From contig NZ_FONX01000021.1 in assembly GCF_900113035.1 (NCBI RefSeq), positions 1-64,000 on the forward strand: DNA of 64,000 nucleotides, written 5' to 3'. The translations under genes and the position numbers were made by a program. Source of the DNA: Paracidovorax wautersii. Lineage in GTDB: Bacteria > Pseudomonadota > Gammaproteobacteria > Burkholderiales > Burkholderiaceae_C. The first letter of the stretch is position 1, and the number at the start of each line of letters is the position of its first letter. The notes beneath the pieces are model-generated. The model saw only the letters and a program-made list of their open reading frames with translations. It ran no database searches and had not been told where the DNA came from. This document shows positions 1 to 8,184 of the stretch, piece after piece.

Positions 1-63
1 CGCAGGTCTGCCCCGTAGCGAATGCGTAGGGGTCGCAGACTGGGGGTCGCCTTTTCTTTGCTT

Positions 64-111
64 ACTTTCTTTTGGCGAAGCAAAAGAAAGTGAGTGCGCC
101 GCCGGGCGCAC
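64..111. terminator. Two adjacent hairpins downstream of urtD, repeat-like
   Basis: Positions 64-74 and 81-91 form a perfect 11-bp inverted repeat around a 6-base loop (GCGAAG), and 94-100/105-111 form a second 7-bp GC-rich hairpin. The first is flanked by T- and A-rich runs. It lies downstream of the minus-strand urt genes, so it could end or attenuate that transcript. I recall near-identical hairpins scattered between genes in Comamonadaceae, so it may be a dispersed repeat rather than a dedicated terminator. The remaining bases of 1-173 show no gene. Confidence 0.6.
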
Positions 112-173
112 ATCCCGGCCCCGGGAAGCAATCACCCAGCAGCAGCTGAAAAAGCAGCCAGAAACGCCCCCCA

Positions 174-1052
174 TCACCGCCCCAAATAAACCTCAATCAC
201 CCGCTCATCCCCCTGCACCTCATCCAACGTCCCCTCCGCCAACACCGCCCCATCGCACAGCACCGTCACCTTCTCGCTGATCGTCCGGATGAACGACATA
301 TCGTGCTCCACCACCATCAGCGAGTGCTTGCCCTTCAAGGAAAGGAACAGCTCGGCAGTCCGCGCCGTCTCGTCGTCGGTCATGCCCGCCACCGGCTCGT
401 CGAGCAGCAGCAGCTTCGGGTCCTGCATCAGCAGCATGCCGATCTCCAGCCACTGCTTCTGCCCGTGGCTCAGCTCGCCCGCCGGGCGGGCCGGCTGGTG
501 GGCCAGGTGGATGGTCCGCAGCACGTCGGCCAAGCGGTCTTTCTGGGCCGAGTCGAGCTTGAAGAACATGGACGAGGCCACGCCCTTGTGCGTCTTCAGG
601 GCGAGTTCGAGGTTCTCGAACACCGTGAGCTGCTCGAACACCGTGGGCTTCTGGAACTTGCGGCCGATGCCCAGGGCGGCGATCTGCGGCTCGTTGTGGC
701 GCAGCAGGTCGATGGTGCTGCCGAAGAACACCGTGCCCCGGTCGGGCCGGGTCTTGCCGGTGATGATGTCCATCATCGTGGTCTTGCCCGCGCCGTTGGG
801 GCCGATGATGCAGCGCAGCTCGCCGGGGGCGATGTCCAGGTTCAGGCCGTTGATGGCCTTGAAGCCGTCGAAGCTCACGTGGACGTCTTCGAGGTAGAGG
901 ATGCGGCCGTGCGTCACGTCCACCTCGCCGGGCACGGCCACCCGCGAAAAGCCTGCGGCGCGGCCGCCGGATTCGGTCTGGCCGGCGGCATCGGCCGGGG
1001 CCTGCGCGGCGCCTACGCGGCGCACGCCTTCTTCCATCAGATCGGGGGTCAT
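174..1052 (-). CDS. urtD: Urea ABC transporter, ATP-binding subunit UrtD
   Basis: This is one of the two cytoplasmic ATPases expected to power the high-affinity urea importer UrtABCDE. The 292-residue protein has Walker A GPNGAGKTT at about residues 84-92, the ABC signature LSHGQ near 194, Walker B LLLLDEP near 214-220 and a switch histidine in VVEHD near 250. The fold is the branched-chain amino acid (LivG) type, and about 50 residues precede the ABC domain, slightly long for the family. The start codon overlaps the urtC stop by 4 bp, indicating translational coupling. The usual partner ATPase urtE would lie left of the window edge and is not visible. Assignment rests on the ABC motifs plus the complete urtA-B-C context. 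Confidence 0.93.
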   Translation of the reverse strand: MTPDLMEEGVRRVGAAQAPADAAGQTESGGRAAGFSRVAVPGEVDVTHGRILYLEDVHVSFDGFKAINGLNLDIAPGELRCIIGPNGAGKTTMMDIITGKTRPDRGTVFFGSTIDLLRHNEPQIAALGIGRKFQKPTVFEQLTVFENLELALKTHKGVASSMFFKLDSAQKDRLADVLRTIHLAHQPARPAGELSHGQKQWLEIGMLLMQDPKLLLLDEPVAGMTDDETARTAELFLSLKGKHSLMVVEHDMSFIRTISEKVTVLCDGAVLAEGTLDEVQGDERVIEVYLGR

Positions 1053-2266
1053 GATGCCGCGCCCTCCTCTTTGCGCAGGCTTTCGGTGTTGGCGTCAACG
1101 GCAGCCGTCGTGGGAGCATCAGCAGGGGCAGCAGCAGCAACAGCCTTGGTTTCCTTCTTGGACCGGCGCAGCAGGCCGACCACGCCGTTGGGCAGGAACA
1201 GGGTCACGGCGATGAAGAGCGCGCCCAGGAAGTACAGCCAGAATTCCGGCGCCGTCACCGTGAGCCAGCTCTTGGCGCCGTTGACCAGGAAAGCTCCCAC
1301 GATGGGCCCGATCAGCGTGGCGCGCCCGCCCACCGCGGCCCAGACCGCGATCTCGATGGAGTTGGCCGCGCTCATCTCGCCCGGGTTGATGATGCCCACC
1401 TGCGGCACGTAGAGCGCGCCGGCCACGCCGCACATCATGGCGCTGATGGTCCAGATGGTGAGTTTGTAGGGCAGCGGCGAATAGCCCGAGAACATGACGC
1501 GCGTCTCCGCGTCGCGCACGGCCTGCAGCACGCGGCCGAATTTGCTGCGCACCAGCCAGCGGCCGAGCAGGAAGAAGCCCAGCAGCGTCAGCCCGGTGAG
1601 CACGAAGAGCAGCATGCGCATGGTCGGAGTGGCGATGGGCTGCCCCAGGATGCGCTTGAAGTCGGTGAAGCCGTTATTGCCGCCGAAGCCCGTCTCGTTG
1701 CGGAAGAAGAGCAGCATGGCCGCATACGTCATGGCCTGCGTGATGATGGAAAAGTACACGCCCTTGATGCGCGAGCGGAAGGCGAAGTAGCCGAACACGA
1801 AGGCCACCAGCCCCGGCACGGCCACGATGAGCACCAGCGTGGCGATGAAGCTGTCCGACAGCGCCCAGTGCCAGGGCAGCTCCTTCCAGTCGAGGAACAC
1901 CATGAAGTCGGGCAGGTCGCTCTGGTAGTTGCCGTCGCGGCCGATCTGGCGCATGAGGTACATGCCCATCACGTAGCCGCCCAGCGCGAAGAAGAGGCCG
2001 TGGCCCAGGCTCAGGATGCCGGTGTAGCCCCAGATCAGGTCCATGGCCAGCGCGCAGATGGCGTAGCACATGATCTTGCCCAGCAGCGCCACGGCGTAGT
2101 CGCTCAGGTGCAGCGGGCTGCCCGAAGGCACCCACAGGTTGAGCGCTGGCGCCACGGCGCAGACCACGATCAGCGCGACGATGAAGGCCGTCCAGCCGGT
2201 GCGGGTGAGAAGGGGTGCTGGCGCGGGCAATTGCACGGCAGAGGTAGAAGAAAGCTTGGTGGTCAT
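1049..2266 (-). CDS. urtC: Urea ABC transporter, permease subunit UrtC
   Basis: Inner-membrane permease of the urea importer, LivM-like family. The 405-residue sequence is dominated by hydrophobic segments (for example around residues 25-45, 65-95 and 145-170) and contains a LivM-like stretch WGYTGILSLGHGLFFALGG near residues 80-98. The C-terminus after about residue 365 is a charged and alanine-rich tail. It follows urtB by 15 bp and overlaps urtD by 4 bp, so it is part of one polycistronic unit. It would pair with UrtB to form the channel for urea delivered by UrtA. Confidence 0.93.
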   Translation of the reverse strand: MTTKLSSTSAVQLPAPAPLLTRTGWTAFIVALIVVCAVAPALNLWVPSGSPLHLSDYAVALLGKIMCYAICALAMDLIWGYTGILSLGHGLFFALGGYVMGMYLMRQIGRDGNYQSDLPDFMVFLDWKELPWHWALSDSFIATLVLIVAVPGLVAFVFGYFAFRSRIKGVYFSIITQAMTYAAMLLFFRNETGFGGNNGFTDFKRILGQPIATPTMRMLLFVLTGLTLLGFFLLGRWLVRSKFGRVLQAVRDAETRVMFSGYSPLPYKLTIWTISAMMCGVAGALYVPQVGIINPGEMSAANSIEIAVWAAVGGRATLIGPIVGAFLVNGAKSWLTVTAPEFWLYFLGALFIAVTLFLPNGVVGLLRRSKKETKAVAAAAPADAPTTAAVDANTESLRKEEGAAS

Positions 2267-2281
2267 GATGTGGATCGCCCC

Positions 2282-3862
2282 TCAGTCCGCTGTGCGGCCT
2301 TTCACGGCGAAGATGCCCTGCGGCCGCTTCTGGATGAAGATGATGATGAACACCAGCACGGCGATCTTGGCCAGCACGGCCCCGGTCCAGCCTTCGAGGA
2401 ACTTGTTGAGCACGCCCAGGCCGAGCGCGGCATACACCGTGCCGGCCAGCTGGCCCACGCCGCCCAGCACCACCACCATGAACGAATCCACGATGTAGCC
2501 CTGGCCCAGGTCGGGCCCCACGTTGCCGACCTGGCTCAGGGCGCAGCCGGCCAGGCCCGCGATGCCCGAGCCCAGCGCGAAGGCATAGGTGTCGATGCGC
2601 GCCGTGTTCACGCCCATGCACGAGGCGATCGGCCGGTTCTGCGTGACGCCGCGCACGAACAGGCCCAGGCGCGTGCGGCTGATGAGATAGGCCACGCCCG
2701 CCAGCACGGCGAAGGCGAAGGCGACGATGACGATGCGGTTCCAGGGCAGCTGCAGGTTGTCCATCAGCTGCACGCCGCCGCTCATCCAGGCGGGGTTTTC
2801 CACGCCCACGTTCTGCGCGCCGAACACCGTGCGCACCAGCTGCTGCAGCATCAGGCTGATACCCCAGGTGGCCAGCAGCGTCTCCAGCGGGCGGCCGTAG
2901 AGAAAACGGATCACGCCGCGCTCCAGCACCGCGCCCATCAGCGCCGAGGCGCAGAACGCCACCGGCACCGCCGCGACCAGATACCAGTCGAACGCGCCGG
3001 GCAGGTACTTCTGGAAGAGGCCCTGCATGACGAAGGTGGCGTAGGCGCCGATCATCATCAGCTCGCCGTGCGCCATGTTGATCACGCCCATCAGGCCGTA
3101 GGTGATGGCCAGGCCCAGCGCCACCAGCAGCAGGATGGAGCCCAGGCTGATGCCCGAGAACAGCGCGGCCAGGCGCTCGCCCCAGTGCAGGCGGTCTTCC
3201 ACGCGCTTGAGCGCGGCGCCCATGGCGGCCTTGGCCTTCGGGTCCTGCTCGTTGCGCAGCTGCTCCAGCAGCGCGGTGCGCGTGGCGGGGTCGCCGCTTT
3301 CGGCGAGGTAGTGGGCGGCCTCGGTGCGGCGGGCGGCATCGCTGCTGGCCAGCAGCATGCGCGCGCGGATGCTTTCGAGCCGCGCCTTCAGGCCGGCGTC
3401 GTGCTCGGCCGCCAGGGCCTTCTCGATGAGCGGCAGGCGCGCCTCGTCGGTCTCTTCCTTGAGCGCATCGATGGCGGCGCGCCGCTGGGCCACGTCGGGC
3501 GACAGCAGCTGCAGCGAAGCCAGCGCGGCATCGAATTCGCCACGCATGCGGTTGTTGTTGACGATGTCCTCGGCATCGGCCGGCACGGGCACTTGCGAGC
3601 CCGTCACCGGGTCCAGCCCCTTGTCGTCCTTGATGACGATGGCCTTGCCGCCCGCGACCTTGACCGCATCGTCCGCCATGGCGCGGATGAAGGCGACGGT
3701 GGCCTCGTCCGGCGTGGCGATGGCCTGCTGCAGCGCCGCGATGCGCTCGTCGGTATCGCCCACAGCCATGGCCCGCGCGGCCTCCGCCGTAAGCGCATGC
3801 GCCTGCACCGCTGCGCAAAGCAGCAGGCAGGCGATCAAGCGATGGAAGATGGAAAGAAGCAT
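2282..3862 (-). CDS. urtB: Urea ABC transporter, permease subunit UrtB
   Basis: Second membrane subunit of the urea importer, LivH-like family. The 526-residue protein begins with a signal-like hydrophobic stretch (residues 1-24, ending AHA). A soluble, helical, charged region of about 190 residues follows, then the transporter domain starting near residue 215 (LGSILLLVALGLAITYGLMG). The long N-terminal extension is typical of UrtB and separates it from ordinary LivH proteins of about 300 residues. A glycine-rich loop (VVLGGVGQLAGTVYAALGLG) lies near the C-terminus. It sits between urtA and urtC on the same strand. Confidence 0.93.
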   Translation of the reverse strand: MLLSIFHRLIACLLLCAAVQAHALTAEAARAMAVGDTDERIAALQQAIATPDEATVAFIRAMADDAVKVAGGKAIVIKDDKGLDPVTGSQVPVPADAEDIVNNNRMRGEFDAALASLQLLSPDVAQRRAAIDALKEETDEARLPLIEKALAAEHDAGLKARLESIRARMLLASSDAARRTEAAHYLAESGDPATRTALLEQLRNEQDPKAKAAMGAALKRVEDRLHWGERLAALFSGISLGSILLLVALGLAITYGLMGVINMAHGELMMIGAYATFVMQGLFQKYLPGAFDWYLVAAVPVAFCASALMGAVLERGVIRFLYGRPLETLLATWGISLMLQQLVRTVFGAQNVGVENPAWMSGGVQLMDNLQLPWNRIVIVAFAFAVLAGVAYLISRTRLGLFVRGVTQNRPIASCMGVNTARIDTYAFALGSGIAGLAGCALSQVGNVGPDLGQGYIVDSFMVVVLGGVGQLAGTVYAALGLGVLNKFLEGWTGAVLAKIAVLVFIIIFIQKRPQGIFAVKGRTAD

Positions 3863-3904
3863 GGAAATGAAACCCGGAGCGAAACGTCAGAAAGAAGCAG
3901 AGCG

Positions 3905-4021
3905 GTGACCTAACCCCAGGCCAGCAGACGCCGCGGAGCGGGCTCCGCCCGGCCGCTGGCGTCGTCCACCCTCCCACGCGCAGCGTGAGAGAGAGGGGAA
4001 GCGGCGCAGCCGCTCAGGGGG
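3905..4021. repeat. GC-rich intergenic repeat between urtB and urtA
   Basis: The 160-bp gap between urtA and urtB contains a local hairpin (GCGGAGCGGGCTCCGC region) and purine-rich blocks. Read on the minus strand it resembles the element at 35397-35545: both carry a GACGACGCC block, then a GGCGTC block and GCTGGCCTGG in the same order. I see no gene here. The element may act as an attenuator that lets the binding protein UrtA be made in excess over the membrane subunits, as is usual for ABC importers; that role is inference. Confidence 0.5.
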
Positions 4022-4024
4022 GTG

Positions 4025-5284
4025 TCACTTCTTTTCAGGCTCGTCCTTCTTCTTGTCGTTGCCCTCGATGTACGGGCTCCACGGCTTGGCCTTGACCGGG
4101 CCGGGCGTCTTCCACACCACGTTGAACTGGCCGTCGGCCTTGATCTCGCCGATGAACACGCTCTTGTGCAGGTGGTGGTTCTTCTCGTCCATCTTGGAGA
4201 CGATGCCGCTGGGCGCCTGGAAGGTCTGGCCGGCCATGGCGGCGATCACCTTGTCGGTGTCGGTGCTCTTGGCCTTCTCCACGGCCTGGGCCCACATGTG
4301 CACGCCGATCCAGGTGGCTTCCATGGGGTCGTTGGTCAGCGGCTTGTCCTTGTGGCCGGGGATGTTGTTCTTCTTCGCGTAGTCGCTCCACTGCTTGATG
4401 AAGGCCGTGTTGGTCGGGTTCTTGATCGACATGAAGTAGTTCCATGCCGCCAGGTGGCCCACCAGCGGCTTGGTGTCCACGCCGCGCAGTTCTTCCTCGC
4501 CCACGCTGAAGGCGACGACCGGCACGTCCTTGGCCTTCAGGCCGGCGTTGCCGAGTTCCTTGTAGAAGGGCACGTTGGAGTCGCCGTTGATGGTGGAGAC
4601 CACCGCCGTCTTGCCGCCCTGGCTGAACTTCTTGATGTCGGCCACGATGGTCTGGTAGTCGCTGTGGCCGAAGGGGGTGTACTTCTCGTCGATGTCGGAA
4701 TCCTTCACGCCCTTGGACTTCAGGTAGGCGCGCAGGATCTTGTTGGTGGTGCGGGGATAGACGTAGTCGGTGCCCAGCAGCACCCAGCGCTTGGCGCCGC
4801 CGCCGTCCTTGCTCATCAGGTAATCGACCGCGGGAATGGCCTGCTGGTTGGGCGCGGCGCCCGTGTAGAACACGTTCTTGGAGAGTTCCTCACCCTCGTA
4901 CTGCACGGGGTAGAACAGCAGACCGTTCATTTCCTCGACCACCGGCAGCACGGACTTGCGGCTCACGCTGGTCCAGCAGCCGAAGATCACCGCGACCTTG
5001 TCCTGGCCCAGCAGCTGCTTGGTCTTCTCGGCGAACAGGGGCCAGTTGGAGGCCGGGTCCACCACCACGGGCTCGAGCTTCTTGCCCAGCACGCCGCCCT
5101 TGGCGTTGATGTCATCGATGGCCATCAGCACCGTGTCCTTCAGCACGGTTTCCGAGATCGCCATGGTGCCCGAGAGGCTATGCAGCACACCGACCTTGAT
5201 GGTGTCGGCGGCATGCGCGGTGATACCGGCGCTGGCCAGCGCCACGGCGGCAGAGAGGGCCTTGAGGGTGAATCGACGTTGCAT
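4025..5284 (-). CDS. urtA: Urea ABC transporter, periplasmic urea-binding protein UrtA
   Basis: Periplasmic binding protein that would capture urea (or short amides) and deliver it to UrtBC. The ATG at 5284 is chosen because GGAG lies 9 bases upstream and the product then starts with a classical signal peptide (MQRRFTLKALSAAVALASAG, cleavage probably after AHA near residue 25); the frame is open further upstream but lacks a signal there. The mature part begins DTIKVGVLHSLSGTMAISE, a hallmark of the UrtA/FmdD/AmiC Peripla_BP_5 family. The length of 419 residues is normal. The C-terminus is lysine- and glutamate-rich. It is first in the urt operon. Confidence 0.94.
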   Translation of the reverse strand: MQRRFTLKALSAAVALASAGITAHAADTIKVGVLHSLSGTMAISETVLKDTVLMAIDDINAKGGVLGKKLEPVVVDPASNWPLFAEKTKQLLGQDKVAVIFGCWTSVSRKSVLPVVEEMNGLLFYPVQYEGEELSKNVFYTGAAPNQQAIPAVDYLMSKDGGGAKRWVLLGTDYVYPRTTNKILRAYLKSKGVKDSDIDEKYTPFGHSDYQTIVADIKKFSQGGKTAVVSTINGDSNVPFYKELGNAGLKAKDVPVVAFSVGEEELRGVDTKPLVGHLAAWNYFMSIKNPTNTAFIKQWSDYAKKNNIPGHKDKPLTNDPMEATWIGVHMWAQAVEKAKSTDTDKVIAAMAGQTFQAPSGIVSKMDEKNHHLHKSVFIGEIKADGQFNVVWKTPGPVKAKPWSPYIEGNDKKKDEPEKK

Positions 5285-5501
5285 GTGCAGGTGCTCCAGT
5301 GGTGGTTGATGGCATCTGCCGAACCGCCCTGAAGGCCCGGTCCGGCACATGGAGGTCATCCTAGGGATGTCCCGGATATGCCGGAATACGCCAGAGGGCG
5401 TACGTCACCGGCCTACCAAGCCCCGCACCCGCCTGCTCCCCCGCACCTGGTCGAGCGGAGCGGCCGGGCCCGCCGCGCCCCAGACCGGAGCAGCGATCCT
5501 G

Positions 5502-5586
5502 CAGGCTATGCATGGAGCGCACCAAGTCGGTCCGCCAACCGGGATCCCGTGGGGTTCTCGCCGGGTTTTCACCCATGCATAGCCTG
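5502..5586. promoter_or_regulatory. Perfect 14-bp inverted repeat upstream of the aldolase operon
   Basis: CAGGCTATGCATGG at 5502-5515 is repeated as its exact reverse complement at 5573-5586. The arm centres are 71 bp apart, near seven helical turns. The right arm touches the -24 box of the sigma-54 promoter at 5585. Such paired sites suit a looping regulator or enhancer-binding protein; the binding protein is unknown. The two arms lie within the 363-bp divergent gap between urtA and the aldolase gene (5285-5647), which contains no gene. Confidence 0.7.
5519..5533. promoter_or_regulatory. Possible NtrC-like site
   Basis: GCACCA-AGT-CGGTCC resembles the NtrC consensus GCACCA-N3-TGGTGC: the left half is exact and the right half matches four of six bases. 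It sits about 50 bp upstream of the -24 element of the sigma-54 promoter, a normal enhancer distance. Weak on its own; it gains support from the promoter beside it. Confidence 0.35.
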
Positions 5587-5600
5587 GCACACGAGTTGCA
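5585..5600 (+). promoter_or_regulatory. Sigma-54 (-24/-12) promoter of the aldolase/ABC operon
   Basis: TGGCACACGAGTTGCA matches the consensus TGGCAC-N5-TTGCA at every defined position, with GG and GC exactly 10 bases apart. Transcription would begin around 5612, about 35 bases before the first gene. It implies RpoN-dependent expression that needs an enhancer-binding activator, which fits a nitrogen-scavenging operon. Confidence 0.85.
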
Positions 5601-5604
5601 TCAT

Positions 5605-5624
5605 GTCGCCTGTCGACAGACGAC
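5605..5624. promoter_or_regulatory. Operator-like palindrome at the predicted transcription start
   Basis: The 20-bp sequence is a near-perfect palindrome with one mismatched pair, centred on TGTCGACA at 5611-5618. The TGT-N2-ACA core is compatible with operators of FCD-type GntR repressors. It covers the predicted start of the sigma-54 promoter, so a bound repressor would block transcription. The GntR gene of this cluster (15963-16655) is the natural candidate; that link is inference. Confidence 0.5.
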
Positions 5625-5647
5625 AGCAATCATCCCATTGCAAGTTG

Positions 5648-6484
5648 ATGACTTCTGGAGGCCCCTTGGAAACAGCAGAACGCAGCGCACCGCGCACCGC
5701 TTACGGACATGGACACGGCGCCGCCACCTCGGCGGAGGAACGCCAGATTCGCCGGGACCTCGCAGCGGCGTACCGCCTAGTCGCCCTCTATGGCATGGAC
5801 GACAGCATCTACACCCACATCTCGGCACGCGTGCCGGGCACCGAGGACCAGTTCCTGATCAACCCCTTCGGCATGCTGTTCCGCGACATCACAGCCTCTT
5901 CGCTCGTGAAGATCGACCTGGACGGCAACCTCGTGGAGCCCGGCGAATACGACGTGAACCCGGCCGGCTTCACGATCCACAGCGCCGTGCATGCCGCGCG
6001 CCACGATGCCGTCTGCGTGCTGCACACCCACACCGTGGCGGGCGTGGCCGTGTCGTCGCTGGCCGGCGGCTTGCAGCCCTGCAACCAGTGGGCGCTGCAA
6101 TTCCACAACCGGGTCACCTACCACACATTCGAAGGCATCGCGCTGAACCTGGAGGAGCGCGAGCGCCTGGTCGCCGACCTCGGTCCCACCTCGCGGGCGC
6201 TCATCCTGCGCAACCACGGCCTCGTGACGCTGGGCCGCAGCGTGGCGGAGGCCTTTATCCTGATGCACAACCTGGAACGCGCCTGCCGCGTGCAGGTCGC
6301 CATCCAGGGCACCGGGCAGGCCGTGAACCCCGTGCCGGAAGCGGTGTGCGAACTCACGGCACGCCAGTACGAAAGCGGCGACACGAACCGCCTAGCCGCC
6401 CTCCCAACCGACCCCTATGCCCGCGAATGGCGCGCGCTGCTGCAGCGCCTGGAGCCACCCAGCGCCCTCCCCATCCGCGAATGA
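5648..6484 (+). CDS. Class II aldolase/adducin family protein
   Basis: Metal-dependent class II aldolase-like enzyme of the fuculose-phosphate aldolase/adducin fold, which cleaves or epimerises hydroxylated carbon chains. The zinc-site pattern is visible as HTHTVAG (about residue 128) and a later RNHGLVTLG (about residue 185); the early region has YTHISARVPG. The ATG at 5648 gives 278 residues. A TTG at 5666, 4 bases after GGAGG, is a competing start that would remove six residues. It is the first gene after the sigma-54 promoter and leads the ABC transporter genes. Similar stand-alone proteins are often annotated only as class II aldolase; the substrate cannot be read from the sequence. Confidence 0.85.
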   Translation: MTSGGPLETAERSAPRTAYGHGHGAATSAEERQIRRDLAAAYRLVALYGMDDSIYTHISARVPGTEDQFLINPFGMLFRDITASSLVKIDLDGNLVEPGEYDVNPAGFTIHSAVHAARHDAVCVLHTHTVAGVAVSSLAGGLQPCNQWALQFHNRVTYHTFEGIALNLEERERLVADLGPTSRALILRNHGLVTLGRSVAEAFILMHNLERACRVQVAIQGTGQAVNPVPEAVCELTARQYESGDTNRLAALPTDPYAREWRALLQRLEPPSALPIRE

Positions 6485-6534
6485 ATCTCGCCCCCGAGCC
6501 TTACCACTTCCCTGATCACGAAAGGTCCGCCACG

Positions 6535-8097
6535 ATGAAACGCCGCCACCTGATCCAAGCCGTTCCCGCAGCCCTCGGGATGACCATCGCCGGGGTGCCC
6601 CTGCACAGCCTGGCCCAGGCCAGGAAGGGCATCGTCAACGTGCTGGTGCAGCCCGAACCACCCGGCCTCATGATGGGCATCGTGCAGAACGGCCCCACGC
6701 AGCTGATCGCGGGCAACATCTACGAAGGCCTGCTGCGCTACGACGAGAAGCTGCAGCCGCAGCCCCAGCTGGCCACCTCCTGGACGGTGAGCCCGGACAG
6801 CAAGACCTATGTCTTCAAGCTCAAGCCGAACGTGAAATGGCACGACGGCAAGCCCTTCACGGCCGACGACGTGGTGTTCTCCTGCGACGTGTTCCTGCGC
6901 AAGACGCACGCGCGCTTCCGCGCCAGCCTGGCCCACGTGGAAACGATCAAGGCGCTGGACCCACTGACCGTGGAGTTCAAGCTCAAGCAACCGTTCGGCC
7001 CTTTCCTGGGCATCTTCGAGAACGGCACCATGCCCATGGTGCCCAGGCACATCTACGAAGGCACGGACTTCCTGAACAACCCGGCCAACGCCACCCCCAT
7101 AGGCACCGGGCCGCTCAAGTTCAAGGAATGGGCCAAAGGCTCCTACATCCATCTGGTGGCCAACGAGAACTACCACCAGGCCGGCGTCGTGACCATCGAG
7201 AGCGTGTACTTCCACGTGATACCGGACGCCGCATCGCGCGCAGCCGCCTTCGAGTCCGGCAAGGTCGACATCGCGCCAGGCGGCACGGTGGAGTACTTCG
7301 ACGTGAACCGACTGTCCAAGCTGCCCGGCGCGGCCGTCACCACCAAGGGCTGGGAATTCTTCGCGCCTCAGAGCTGGCTGTGGATCAACAACCGCACCAA
7401 GCCAATGGACCAGGTGAAATTCCGCCAAGCCATCTGGACCGCCATCGACCGCGAGGCCATGGCCAAGATCGCCTGGTACGGCTTCGCCAAGCCGGCCACG
7501 GGCCCGTTCAACAGCCACATCGCCTACGCCAGCGACGACGTCGCCAAGTACCCGCGCGACATCGCAAAAGCCAAGAAGCTGCTGGCCGAGGCCGGCTACA
7601 AAGGCGAAACCCTTCGCCTGCTTCCCCTGCCCTACGGCGAATCCTGGCAGCGCCAGGCCGAGATCGTGCGCCAGAACCTCACGCAGGCCGGCGTAAAGAT
7701 CGAGATGGTCGCCACCGACGTGGCCGGCTGGAACCAGCGTTGCAACGAGTGGGACTTCGACCTGGCCTTCACCTACGTCTACCAATACGGGGATCCGGCA
7801 CTGGGTGTGGGCCGCAACTACACCAGCAGCAACATCGCTAAGGGCTCGCCGTTCAACAACGTGGCCGGCTATTCGAACCCCAAGGTCGACGCGCTGTTCG
7901 CCGCCGGCGCAACGGAGAGCGATCCCACCAAGCGCCGCGCCATCTACCTGGAAGTGCAGAAGATCCTCGTGGACGAAGTGCCCGTGGCCTGGCTGCACGA
8001 GATCAACTTCCCGACGCTCTACCGCACGAAGGTCCAGAACATCGTGAGCTCCGGCATCGGCCTGAACGACAGCCTCGGCCGTGTCAAGCTGGCGTGA
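6535..8097 (+). CDS. ABC transporter substrate-binding protein, peptide/opine type (SBP_bac_5)
   Basis: Periplasmic solute receptor of the DppA/OppA family. The ATG at 6535 is preceded by GAAAGG and gives 520 residues. The N-terminus (MKRRHLIQAVPAALGM) has a twin-arginine-like RR start and a hydrophobic core ending near LAQA at residue 27. Family landmarks include YEGLLRYDEKLQPQPQLA near residue 65 and the FKLKPNVKWHDGKPFTADDV stretch near residue 95. An in-frame ATG at 6481 overlapping the previous stop is less likely because it lacks a ribosome site. It belongs with the two permeases and ATPase that follow. The ligand is not evident; the flanking catabolic genes suggest an acylated amino compound rather than peptides. 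Confidence 0.9.
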   Translation: MKRRHLIQAVPAALGMTIAGVPLHSLAQARKGIVNVLVQPEPPGLMMGIVQNGPTQLIAGNIYEGLLRYDEKLQPQPQLATSWTVSPDSKTYVFKLKPNVKWHDGKPFTADDVVFSCDVFLRKTHARFRASLAHVETIKALDPLTVEFKLKQPFGPFLGIFENGTMPMVPRHIYEGTDFLNNPANATPIGTGPLKFKEWAKGSYIHLVANENYHQAGVVTIESVYFHVIPDAASRAAAFESGKVDIAPGGTVEYFDVNRLSKLPGAAVTTKGWEFFAPQSWLWINNRTKPMDQVKFRQAIWTAIDREAMAKIAWYGFAKPATGPFNSHIAYASDDVAKYPRDIAKAKKLLAEAGYKGETLRLLPLPYGESWQRQAEIVRQNLTQAGVKIEMVATDVAGWNQRCNEWDFDLAFTYVYQYGDPALGVGRNYTSSNIAKGSPFNNVAGYSNPKVDALFAAGATESDPTKRRAIYLEVQKILVDEVPVAWLHEINFPTLYRTKVQNIVSSGIGLNDSLGRVKLA

Positions 8098-8184
8098 TCC
8101 GTCCGGCCTGACGACTCCCACCCACTCCCCGCGTGCGGCGGGCCGGCCAGGCCGGGCCGCCCCACGCCCGAACCCGAGCTTGCG

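Noticed and set aside
5509-5524. Second sigma-54-like promoter, facing urtA on the minus strand
   Set aside because: GG and GC are in register, but three consensus bases are wrong and the leader would exceed 200 bases. It also overlaps the left arm of the inverted repeat, which can explain the match.
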